Notes under the pieces: generated by a model | What the model was told of the DNA's origin: nothing | The model's input: the letters and a program-made list of their open reading frames with translations, nothing else | Database searches by the model: none | Origin: CADAWZ01 sp045114665 | GTDB taxonomy: Bacteria > Vulcanimicrobiota > CADAWZ01 | Length of the DNA: 13,433 bases | Assembly: GCA_045114665.1 (NCBI GenBank) | Contig: JBGUKW010000231.1 | Span: 1-13,433 of the forward strand | Reading direction: 5' to 3' | Translations under genes and position numbers: made by a program | Part shown: positions 7,185 to 13,433 of the stretch, in pieces | Layout of the letters: the number at the start of each line of letters is the position of its first letter | How positions within the stretch are numbered: position 1 is the stretch's first letter

Positions 7185-8129
7185 ATGGCAACATTATGTC
7201 CAATATGTGGTTATGAAAATCCTCAAGAAGAATTTGAAGTTTGTCCTCAATGTGGATTTGATTTCAACAATGGAATGAATCTATATGATAAGCCTCTTGA
7301 AGGGATAAAAAAAGCATCTGAATTATTGACAAAAAATAAAGAAATTTCCAGTGAAGATGCAAACAATATATATAATGAAATAGTTACAGATTCAGGTAAA
7401 GTAATTTCTGTAGCAAAATCTCATTTTGAACAGAGTGTCAATGAAATTATGGCAAAATTTCAAATGGATGCCCAATATGATCCTGCTACAGCTCAAGAAT
7501 ATATAAAACCATATAATGACATATTTATGCAGGCAGCAGATACTGTAAATAAAGGACTTGAATCAATAGGTAAAGCATTAACATCAAGTAATACAGAAAA
7601 TGTACAGGAAATGCAAATGCAGCTTGATTTAGGAACAACACTTATTGAGCAGGGTTTTTTTGCTATGCAAAATTTAAGTATTTCAGTAGGTGGCAATGAC
7701 GATGGAGAATATCCAATAGATATAAGTGAAGTATCTGAAATGCTAGATTATTCTTCTGCTTATATTGGTTCTTATTTAAATACAAAAAATGTACAAGAAT
7801 TAAAAGCAGGTCTTCATTATTTGACTTTAGCTCAGCAATATCTTGAAGAACAGATAACTGAATATGAAGGTATTGAAAATAAAGCTCCTACAGATTTAAA
7901 AGAAGAATTGTCTTATGGAGATGAAGAACAAGTAGAAGAAGAATATGAGGAAGAAGATGAAGAACCTGTAGAACATGTAGAAGAGGAAAATGTTGAAGAA
8001 ACAAAAGAAGCAGAAGAAATTCCTCAAGAACATGTTCATGAATCAATAGATTCATTTGAATCAATTGCTCCTGTTCCAGAAAATTCAGAAAATGAAGTTA
8101 ACGAAGTTAATGAAGAAAATCATAATTAA
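7185..8129 (+). CDS. Zinc-ribbon protein with helical middle and acidic tail
   Basis: A 314-residue protein of unknown function. Cys5, Cys8, Cys20 and Cys23 form a CxxC-X11-CxxC zinc ribbon (CPICGYE...CPQCGFD). Residues about 40-228 are predicted alpha-helical and contain related helical segments such as NVQEMQMQL..GTTLIEQG and NVQELKAGLHYLTLAQQYL. From about 233 the tail is extremely acidic (runs of Glu after 240) and probably disordered. There is no signal peptide or TM helix. An AAGGAAG site sits just before ATG 7185. The architecture matches the zinc-ribbon protein encoded at 12601-13089 on the other strand, next to the Hsp100 gene. This suggests two paralogous adaptors or scaffolds. The GNAT gene follows after only 5 nt, so they form one transcription unit. 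Confidence 0.8.
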   Translation: MATLCPICGYENPQEEFEVCPQCGFDFNNGMNLYDKPLEGIKKASELLTKNKEISSEDANNIYNEIVTDSGKVISVAKSHFEQSVNEIMAKFQMDAQYDPATAQEYIKPYNDIFMQAADTVNKGLESIGKALTSSNTENVQEMQMQLDLGTTLIEQGFFAMQNLSISVGGNDDGEYPIDISEVSEMLDYSSAYIGSYLNTKNVQELKAGLHYLTLAQQYLEEQITEYEGIENKAPTDLKEELSYGDEEQVEEEYEEEDEEPVEHVEEENVEETKEAEEIPQEHVHESIDSFESIAPVPENSENEVNEVNEENHN

Positions 8130-8134
8130 TAATA

Positions 8135-8731
8135 ATGAACCAATTAACTAACAATATAAAAACAATAGCTATTGGTAAAAAAATATTGTTAAGAGAATAT
8201 CGAACTTCAGATATGCAGTTATTTACTCAATGGCTACAAAATGAAGAATTGGCTTCTTATGCTTTTGGAATAACGACAACTAAAGAGAATATTAGAAAAA
8301 TTACCGATTCTTTTTGCATTGAAGTTTCACAAACTCCTAAAAGAACAATAACAATTATTGATTTAGATAAAATACCTGTAGGATTTATAAGAATAACAAA
8401 TGTGTTTTTCCCAATTCCACATATAGTAATAGGAATAATGTTGGGAAATTTTGAAAATTGTGGTCATTCGATTGGTTATGAAGCATTGATGTTGGCTATT
8501 AATTATCTATTCAATAATTATAAAATATTCTATATTGAATTAGATACAGCAATTTTTAATGAAAGAGCTATGCGTTGTTTTTTAAAATGTGGTTTTAAAA
8601 TTGTCAAAAATTTTGATGAAACTGAATATGTCACAAAAGTAAAAATGCACAAAACATTATTTAGGTTAAATAAATCTACATTTTTTCCAAAATACGAAGA
8701 ATATATTAAAGAAACAGGTAAAATTTCGTGA
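8135..8731 (+). CDS. GNAT-family N-acetyltransferase (RimJ/RimL-like)
   Basis: Probably moves an acetyl group from acetyl-CoA to an amine on a protein or small molecule. The 198-residue protein follows the Acetyltransf_3 plan: an N-terminal ILLREYRTSDMQLFTQWL segment (about 18-35), a central strand pair (TITIIDL, PVGFIRI), motif A near LGNFENCGHSIGYEA and a C-terminal NERAMRCFLKCGFK motif typical of RimJ/RimL enzymes. The usual acetyl-CoA loop (Q/RxxGxG/A) is poorly kept (NCGHSIG), so activity is not certain. No good ribosome site is visible. The start lies 5 nt after the previous stop, so translation is probably coupled. Its stop overlaps the next start by 4 nt (GTGA), which ties it to the metalloprotease-like gene and makes that protein or its neighbours possible substrates. 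Confidence 0.8.
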   Translation: MNQLTNNIKTIAIGKKILLREYRTSDMQLFTQWLQNEELASYAFGITTTKENIRKITDSFCIEVSQTPKRTITIIDLDKIPVGFIRITNVFFPIPHIVIGIMLGNFENCGHSIGYEALMLAINYLFNNYKIFYIELDTAIFNERAMRCFLKCGFKIVKNFDETEYVTKVKMHKTLFRLNKSTFFPKYEEYIKETGKIS

Positions 8732-9735
8732 ACAGCATACAAGGTCCAGGAAATATAAAATATGATTCTCAACATCTTCAGGTATCAAGAAGGCTTACAG
8801 CTGAAAGCGTAAAGCCAAATGTCTTTAAAGAAGATGAAGCAAAGCAAGTACAACTTAATCTTAAAGATCAAGTTGCACTTAGTGCTGAAGCAAAAGAATT
8901 GTTAAAACAATTAAAAAAAGAAAATAAAAAGATAGCCTCTTCTAAAGATGAAGATTTTGAGAGTCTTCTTGGAAATTTAAAAAAATTAAAAGAAGAAGCT
9001 GAAAAAGATGAGGAAGAGGAAGGTAATGATTCCAAAAAGGAAAGTAAGGGCAAAAAATTATTATTCCAAAAATCAGCAGATGGAAAATATATCATCCCTA
9101 TATCACAAAAAACAGTAAGTGACGAATCTGAGGCAAACAGACCAAAACATCGTTTACATGCTCGTTTTAGTGATATAATAGACGGCATGCTTGTAAGTGA
9201 TACAACACCTGAACAAAGACGACTTGTTATAAATGAACTTGATGTATTGGGTGAAAAAATGCTTCGATTTGTGAAAAATTTTGGTACTCACATAATAGTA
9301 TTAAAAAAGAACGAAAATTTAACACAGAGAAGAATAAAAGGAATGATGATTGTAGCTCCTGGAGAAAGATCATTTGATGGAAGACCTTGGGAAATAGTAC
9401 GAGGAATATATACTACAGATAGAAGATTAATAGTAGCAGGAGAAGAACTTCTTGGAAAAGGACCTAAATCAGTGATGAGGCATGAATTTGGACATGCATT
9501 TGATGATGCCTTTACAAAGAGAAATCAGAGAAGATTGCCACTTTCTGTTCAGTTGTGGAATTCATTTGCTCCAACTAGAAAAGCATTGCCTTCAGCTTAT
9601 GCTTCAACAAATCCAGCAGAATACTTTGCTGAGTCAGTTGACACATTTTTTATACCAGAAGGAAATAAATATTTAAAGGCAAATGATCCACAAATGCATG
9701 ATTATTTAACAGTTTTATTTAAAGAAGAAGAATAA
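8728..9735 (+). CDS. Anthrax lethal factor-like (ATLF/M34-type) zinc metalloprotease
   Basis: A 335-residue putative zinc-dependent endopeptidase without signal peptide or TM segment. Residues about 1-130 are polar, Lys/Glu-rich and probably partly disordered. The catalytic domain follows at about 145-330. It contains HEFGHAFDD with zinc-binding His252 and His256 and catalytic Glu253, then Tyr291 and Glu298 in SAYASTNPAEYFAE. In anthrax lethal factor, as I recall it, the same elements are HEFGHAVDD, Tyr728 and Glu735 in TSYGRTNEAEFFAE. The 7-residue spacing from Tyr to Glu is identical. This fits the ATLF/peptidase M34 group, which also includes secreted clostridial Pro-Pro endopeptidases. 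The GTG start overlaps the GNAT stop and has AGG 9 nt upstream. Lack of a secretion signal suggests an intracellular target or a dedicated export route. The substrate is unknown. Confidence 0.85.
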   Translation: MNSIQGPGNIKYDSQHLQVSRRLTAESVKPNVFKEDEAKQVQLNLKDQVALSAEAKELLKQLKKENKKIASSKDEDFESLLGNLKKLKEEAEKDEEEEGNDSKKESKGKKLLFQKSADGKYIIPISQKTVSDESEANRPKHRLHARFSDIIDGMLVSDTTPEQRRLVINELDVLGEKMLRFVKNFGTHIIVLKKNENLTQRRIKGMMIVAPGERSFDGRPWEIVRGIYTTDRRLIVAGEELLGKGPKSVMRHEFGHAFDDAFTKRNQRRLPLSVQLWNSFAPTRKALPSAYASTNPAEYFAESVDTFFIPEGNKYLKANDPQMHDYLTVLFKEEE

Positions 9736-9776
9736 AAAAAATTGGCTGTCATATAGTTGACAGCCAAATTTTTTTT
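9734..9776. terminator. Bidirectional intrinsic terminator between convergent units
   Basis: TTGGCTGTCA at 9742-9751 pairs perfectly with TGACAGCCAA at 9758-9767 around a 6-nt loop. A run of A precedes it and a run of T follows, so it has a U-tract on both strands. It ends the + strand metalloprotease unit and the - strand small gene. Confidence 0.9.
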
Positions 9777-9781
9777 ATTCT

Positions 9782-9943
9782 TTATTTTTCTGTTTTACAA
9801 TTATTTTTGGCTCTTATCATCGCCATAAGTCTAATGCTTTCTTTTTTTATATTGTCTTCTGTAACAAGATTTATGGATTTATTCAATATTCTACTATCAG
9901 CTAAATCTTTTTTTATAGCCTTTTTTATTCTCAATGCACTCAT
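9782..9943 (-). CDS. Small basic protein (53 residues)
   Basis: Not recognised. It is a highly charged, Lys-rich, probably helical peptide starting MSALRIKKAIKKDLADSR, with no TM helix and one Cys near the end. ATG 9943 is chosen because an AAGGGTG ribosome site lies 9 nt before it; an upstream in-frame ATG at 9976 has none. An extended -10 promoter at 10002-10030 points at it and a terminator begins 6 nt after its stop. That full set of signals supports a real gene despite its size. It could act in RNA or DNA binding, or on the Hsp100 encoded upstream; nothing in the sequence decides this. Confidence 0.6.
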   Translation of the reverse strand: MSALRIKKAIKKDLADSRILNKSINLVTEDNIKKESIRLMAMIRAKNNCKTEK

Positions 9944-10001
9944 TTTTCCGAACACCCTTAATATATATTTTTGCATTTTCTAAAAATTTTAAGACTTTAA
10001 T

Positions 10002-10030
10002 ATTATACCACAAAATCTTAAAATAGTAAA
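10002..10030 (-). promoter_or_regulatory. Extended -10 promoter for the small basic protein
   Basis: Read on the - strand: TTTACT at 10030-10025, a 17-nt spacer ending in TGG, then a perfect TATAAT at 10007-10002. The TG one base before the -10 box makes it an extended -10 promoter. It starts only 15 nt after the Hsp100 stop. Confidence 0.7.
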
Positions 10031-10044
10031 GAGTTTTTGAGAAA

Positions 10045-12519
10045 TTATTCACCAATGTAAGTTCCACCAAAAGCAGATGTTGATTCACCGTCAAAATTTG
10101 GAAAATCTCTTCTTTGATTGTCGAATCTACCTGTAGAGGCTATATTATCTCTTGAATTATTGAGGGAAGGAGAGGCTCCATTTCCTTCAATGACAAAGTC
10201 AAGTCCATCACCTGTGGAATTTGCAAATGCCTTTATATTATATTTATAGTTTTCGCCTATTTCAATTTGAAGCATTTGTTCTGCAAGTGGTTTTGTCAAA
10301 TAATTTTGTACAGCACGTTTTAATGGACGAGCACCATAAGCTCTGTTATAACCTTTATCAAGGAACAAATCTATTGCACTTTCATCAAATGTCAATGTTA
10401 TGCCTTTGTCCTTAACTCTCTTTACAATGTCTGCAACAGTGATGTCAACAATTCCTTTCAAAGCCTCTTTTTCAAGTGGATTGAATAAAATAATTTCATC
10501 AATTCTGTTTATAAACTCAGGTCTAAAATGTTTTCTGAGTTCTCTCATAACTTGTTCTCTTACTTCTTCATTTCTGCTGTCAACAAGAACAGAATTACCA
10601 TTTTCATCAACTTTACTTGAACCAATATTTGAAGTAAGAATAATTATTGTATTTGTAAAATTGACTGTACGTCCTTTTGAATCTGTAAGCCTTCCATCGT
10701 CAAAAACTTGTAAAAATAGATCAAAAACTTCAGGATGTGCTTTTTCCACTTCATCTAAGAGAACGACAGAATAAGGCTTTGCTCTGACAGAACTTGTAAG
10801 TTGTCCATCTTCTTCATGTCCTACATATCCTGGAGGCGAACCAATCAGACGAGCAATGGCATGTTTCTCCATAAATTCAGACATATCAAGCCTTATCATT
10901 TCTTTTTCACTGCCGAACAAGAAATCGGCAAGTGCTTTTGCAAGTTCTGTTTTTCCAACACCAGTCGGTCCCAAAAATAGGAATATTCCACCTGGTCTGT
11001 TTGGGTTGCTCAATCCCATTCTGACCATTCTTATTGTTTTTGCAACAGTTGTAACAGCCTCATCTTGACCTATTACCCTATTTTTAAGATGGTCTTCTAA
11101 TTTGAGTAATCTCTCTTTTTCTTCACCTGTCATTTTTGAAACAGGAATACCTGTCCAAAGAGAAACGACTTCAGCAATAGCCTCTTCTTTAACTTCTACT
11201 TTTGCACTTGAATCACCTGAGGTGGCAACAGCCATTTTTACTTTTGCAGCAGCTTCATCAATTAAATCTATGGCTTTGTCAGGTAAATTTCTATCAGGAA
11301 GGTAACGAACAGATAATTTTATCGCTGACAAAAGTGCTTTGTCATCAAAATAGACACCATGGTGTTTTTCATATTTACTCTTAATACCTTGCAATATTTT
11401 ATATGTGTCATCTTCAGAAGGTTCACATATATAAACAGGTTGAAATCTTCTTTCAAGTGCAGGGTCTTTTTCAATATATTTTCTGTATTCGTCTGTTGTT
11501 GTTGCTCCAATTATTGGAAATTCACCTCTTGCAAGCATTGGTTTTAAAATATTGCTTGCATCCATTCCACCACTTGAATCACCTGCTCCAACTATTGTAT
11601 GTAGTTCATCAATAAATACAATTATATTTGGATTGGTGGATACTTCTTTCATTATTGCTTGAAGTCTTTCTTCAAATTCTCCTCTATGCTTTGCTCCTGC
11701 AACTAAGTTTGTCATTGGAAGATCCATTATTATCTTGTCTTTTATTGAATCAGGAACTTTACCAGAAGCAATTCTCTGAGCAAGACCAAAAACAACAGCT
11801 GTTTTTCCAACACCTGCTTCACCTGTAAGTACAGGATTATTTTTTCCCTTTCTTGAAATAACTTGAAGGATTCTCAATATTTCTTCATCTCTTCCAATAA
11901 CAGGATCGACTTTTCCTGTCTTTACAACCTCTATGATATTTCGAGCATATTTGTCAAGAAGTGGTGTTTTACTTACTTTTTTATTTTGTTGGTTTTGATT
12001 ATTGGGATTTGAAGAATTTTTACTTAATGGTGAACTACTTGAGGAATAACTTGAAGAAGAGACATTCCCCATGTTTTCCCCCCTGAAGGAGCCACCTCTA
12101 CAGGCATTTTCAAGATTTGCCAAAAGTTCAGCTGGTGAAATTTCCAGTTGTTCAAGGGCAATCCAAAAAACACCTTTTCCCTCTTTTAATACGGAAATTA
12201 AAAAATGAACAGGTTCAATTTTATATGCTTTCAAGGATAAAGCTATATTTTCAGCTTGTTTAATAACACGCCTACAACGAGGAGTTTCAGGTTGATGTGA
12301 AAAAGCCCTATCACCAGGTGTAGCTGTTGCTTTTACAATTTCTGGCAATCCTTCAACATCTACTCCACTACTTGCAATAGTTCCACGTAAATTGCCATCT
12401 ACTTCAAGACTTGCAAGAGCTATATGTTCTGCACCTAAATAAAAATGTTCTAAATTCCTACTTATCCTTTTGGCAACTTCTACAATATTAGATGCGTTTT
12501 CATCATATCTTAAAGGCAT
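10045..12519 (-). CDS. Hsp100 AAA+ unfoldase, ClpB/ClpC-like, lacking middle domain and ClpP loop
   Basis: An ATP-driven ring protein that threads and unfolds proteins in the cytosol. ATG 12519 gives 824 residues and sits 6 nt behind a perfect GGAGGTT site. A Clp N-domain spans 1-142; a Ser/Asn-rich linker 153-182. AAA-1 has Walker A GEAGVGKT (233-240) and Walker B IIVFIDE (299-305). AAA-2 has Walker A GPTGVGKT (517-524), Walker B VVLLDE (585-590), the GYVG pore loop and GAR sensor 2 (729-731). The tail from about 775 is disordered. Three things are odd. The AAA-1/AAA-2 junction has only about 16 residues (428-443) where ClpC has a short and ClpB a long coiled-coil middle domain. The AAA-1 pore loop reads KHRGE rather than KYRGE (His278). 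After TSNIG no [LIV]G[FL] ClpP-docking tripeptide is visible. It is therefore hard to name as ClpA, ClpB or ClpC. It has its own promoter; no CtsR or CIRCE operator was seen. Confidence 0.92.
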   Translation of the reverse strand: MPLRYDENASNIVEVAKRISRNLEHFYLGAEHIALASLEVDGNLRGTIASSGVDVEGLPEIVKATATPGDRAFSHQPETPRCRRVIKQAENIALSLKAYKIEPVHFLISVLKEGKGVFWIALEQLEISPAELLANLENACRGGSFRGENMGNVSSSSYSSSSSPLSKNSSNPNNQNQQNKKVSKTPLLDKYARNIIEVVKTGKVDPVIGRDEEILRILQVISRKGKNNPVLTGEAGVGKTAVVFGLAQRIASGKVPDSIKDKIIMDLPMTNLVAGAKHRGEFEERLQAIMKEVSTNPNIIVFIDELHTIVGAGDSSGGMDASNILKPMLARGEFPIIGATTTDEYRKYIEKDPALERRFQPVYICEPSEDDTYKILQGIKSKYEKHHGVYFDDKALLSAIKLSVRYLPDRNLPDKAIDLIDEAAAKVKMAVATSGDSSAKVEVKEEAIAEVVSLWTGIPVSKMTGEEKERLLKLEDHLKNRVIGQDEAVTTVAKTIRMVRMGLSNPNRPGGIFLFLGPTGVGKTELAKALADFLFGSEKEMIRLDMSEFMEKHAIARLIGSPPGYVGHEEDGQLTSSVRAKPYSVVLLDEVEKAHPEVFDLFLQVFDDGRLTDSKGRTVNFTNTIIILTSNIGSSKVDENGNSVLVDSRNEEVREQVMRELRKHFRPEFINRIDEIILFNPLEKEALKGIVDITVADIVKRVKDKGITLTFDESAIDLFLDKGYNRAYGARPLKRAVQNYLTKPLAEQMLQIEIGENYKYNIKAFANSTGDGLDFVIEGNGASPSLNNSRDNIASTGRFDNQRRDFPNFDGESTSAFGGTYIGE

Positions 12520-12525
12520 TAAAAG

Positions 12526-12532
12526 AACCTCC
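12526..12532 (-). promoter_or_regulatory. Ribosome binding site fixing the Hsp100 start
   Basis: GGAGGTT on the - strand, 6 nt before ATG 12519. The open frame extends 13 codons further upstream but that part overlaps this site, and it encodes a hydrophobic stretch unlike any Clp N-terminus. Confidence 0.85.
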
Positions 12533-12564
12533 AAAAAAAAAATTAAAACCCAATTCAAAAACGA

Positions 12565-12593
12565 AATATCGTTGAATCAGGTTAAGGTGTCAA
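12565..12593 (-). promoter_or_regulatory. Sigma70-type promoter for the Hsp100 gene
   Basis: On the - strand a perfect TTGACA at 12593-12588, a 17-nt spacer and GATATT at 12570-12565. Transcription would start near 12558, leaving a leader of about 39 nt. It sits between the upstream zinc-ribbon gene stop and the Hsp100 gene. Confidence 0.7.
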
Positions 12594-12600
12594 AAATAAA

Positions 12601-13089
12601 TTAAAGTGTACCTACTATTCCCTCAGTATTTCTCTGTTCTCTATTCAAAAACATAGCTCTGTTTATAAGTTCGTTTCCTTTTTGTATCATAGAAAAACCA
12701 TTATCTATATGAGAAATATCATCATCCTCAACATACAAATAGATTTCTGTAAGTCCACCTTCCCAAAGTTGCATTCCCTCATAGCCAGCATTTACTTCAT
12801 CTTGAGCAGATTCTAAGTAATTTTCAGTATCAACTGTCTCATATATTCCAGAAGATAGATCTACCAAATGATAATAAGTAGAAGATATAAAATTACCAAA
12901 AACTTCTTTTGTTATAGCTCCTGCTTTCATTGAATCACAATATTTTTTAACATCATCCATACGACCTGTTTCTTGTTTTGGTGTTTGGATTGCATTGTAA
13001 AAACTTGTAGGAGGAAGTTTAGCATTGCAATAAAGGCAATATCCACTTGTATTGTTAATATTGTCCATACCGCATTTCATACATAACAT
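12601..13089 (-). CDS. Second zinc-ribbon/helical protein, next to Hsp100
   Basis: A 162-residue protein of unknown function. Cys3, Cys6, Cys18 and Cys21 form CxxC-X11-CxxC (CMKCGMD...CLYCNAK), the same knuckle and spacing as the protein at 7185-8129. The rest looks helical, with segments that align by eye to that protein: DDVKKYCDSMKAGAITKE (46-63), EVNAGYEGMQLWEGG (98-112) and DISHIDNGFSMIQKGNELIN (124-143). It lacks the acidic tail. ATG 13089 is favoured because it puts the zinc ribbon at the very N-terminus and lies 16 nt after the preceding stop; the frame is open further, to a TTG at 13146, but that overlaps the upstream gene. The C-terminal MFLNREQRN is encoded by DNA matching the heptamer repeat of the glycosyltransferase. 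Placement one gene before the Hsp100 suggests an adaptor or substrate-recruiting role. Confidence 0.7.
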   Translation of the reverse strand: MLCMKCGMDNINNTSGYCLYCNAKLPPTSFYNAIQTPKQETGRMDDVKKYCDSMKAGAITKEVFGNFISSTYYHLVDLSSGIYETVDTENYLESAQDEVNAGYEGMQLWEGGLTEIYLYVEDDDISHIDNGFSMIQKGNELINRAMFLNREQRNTEGIVGTL

Positions 13090-13105
13090 ATATTGAGAAC
13101 CCGCC

Positions 13106-13432
13106 TTATTTACAAAAATATCTCTCATATAAATACGACAAATCAAGTAACCAAGGGTAAAAACTCAACTTGAAGTATTTTTTTAGAAAAATACAGACTG
13201 TTATTTCAATATATTTTTCAAAAAAAACAATCTGTGAATCTAAAATACTCAAATCAATATAATGACATAATTCATGATATTTAGCAATGGAAAAAAAATC
13301 ATTAATATCAATTTGTATAAATAAAAATTTATACAAGAACAAATATATTTCCTGCAATGATTCAATATAAATAACAATTTTTCTTTCGTCAATACAAAGT
13401 TGTGAAAAAATAATTAAATTTCCTATATAGCC
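13106..13432 (-). CDS. C-terminal part of an unknown protein (truncated by window edge)
   Basis: An open frame enters from the right edge and runs 108 codons to a stop at 13108-13106. The peptide is rich in Ile, Leu, Phe and Tyr, with sparse Lys, Asp and Glu, and it ends YLYERYFCK. No family is recognised. Its reading frame stays open from the window edge in a very AT-rich stretch and stops 16 nt before the zinc-ribbon start. Both points support a real gene in the same operon. The composition could also arise by chance in AT-rich DNA, so confidence is moderate. Confidence 0.45.
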   Translation of the reverse strand, partial: GYIGNLIIFSQLCIDERKIVIYIESLQEIYLFLYKFLFIQIDINDFFSIAKYHELCHYIDLSILDSQIVFFEKYIEITVCIFLKKYFKLSFYPWLLDLSYLYERYFCK

Positions 13433-13433
13433 T

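Noticed and set aside
11102..11828. Frames on the + strand opposite the Hsp100 gene.
   Set aside because: They lie wholly within the well-supported Hsp100 coding region, lack ribosome sites and show no domain motifs.
12520..12558. 13-codon N-terminal extension of the Hsp100 with a hydrophobic stretch, possibly a signal peptide.
   Set aside because: It overlaps the perfect GGAGGTT ribosome site for ATG 12519, and Clp N-domains normally start just before the sequence seen from there.

Overview
The window is AT-rich bacterial DNA with closely packed genes, clear Shine-Dalgarno sites, some TTG and GTG starts and recognisable sigma70-type promoters. Low G+C and a long repetitive surface-sugar glycosyltransferase suggest a host-associated, gut-type bacterium. 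Gastranaerophilales (Vampirovibrionia) and Brachyspira-like groups were considered. No rRNA or other marker is present, so the taxonomic guess is weak.

Left part (1-2.7 kb, + strand): the last codons of an unknown gene, then a very AT-rich gene for a double-headed family 2 glycosyltransferase. Its start codon region runs into eight copies of a 7-bp repeat. Because 7 is not a multiple of 3, this looks like a translational phase switch with two possible start frames. Bases 2678-2966 have no gene. They hold a 17-bp-stem inverted repeat, an intrinsic terminator and a strong promoter embedded in a nested palindrome.

Middle (2.97-4.6 kb, + strand): folE2, the zinc-independent GTP cyclohydrolase that starts folate or queuosine synthesis, followed by a two-TM protein with a duplicated DUF3592-like module.

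Right-middle (4.6-9.7 kb, + strand): a strong promoter drives an approximately 800-residue Gln/Gly/Met-rich low-complexity protein that carries nine 18-residue tandem repeats. After a terminator-like hairpin come a zinc-ribbon/helical/acidic-tail protein, a GNAT acetyltransferase 5 nt later, and a cytosolic metalloprotease-like protein (4-nt overlap) with the catalytic pattern of anthrax lethal factor. A bidirectional terminator closes this unit.

Right (9.74-13.4 kb, - strand, convergent): from upstream to downstream, the C-terminus of an unknown protein, a second zinc-ribbon/helical protein with the same CxxC-X11-CxxC knuckle as the first, an unusual Hsp100 (ClpB/ClpC-like but with almost no middle domain, no visible ClpP-docking tripeptide and a His in the first pore loop), and a small basic protein with its own extended -10 promoter.

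The most interesting reading is that the two convergent units belong together. An aggregation-prone repeat protein, paired zinc-ribbon adaptors, a lethal-factor-like protease and a divergent unfoldase could form an undescribed assembly or proteostasis system. This is inference from adjacency and architecture; no such system is known to me.
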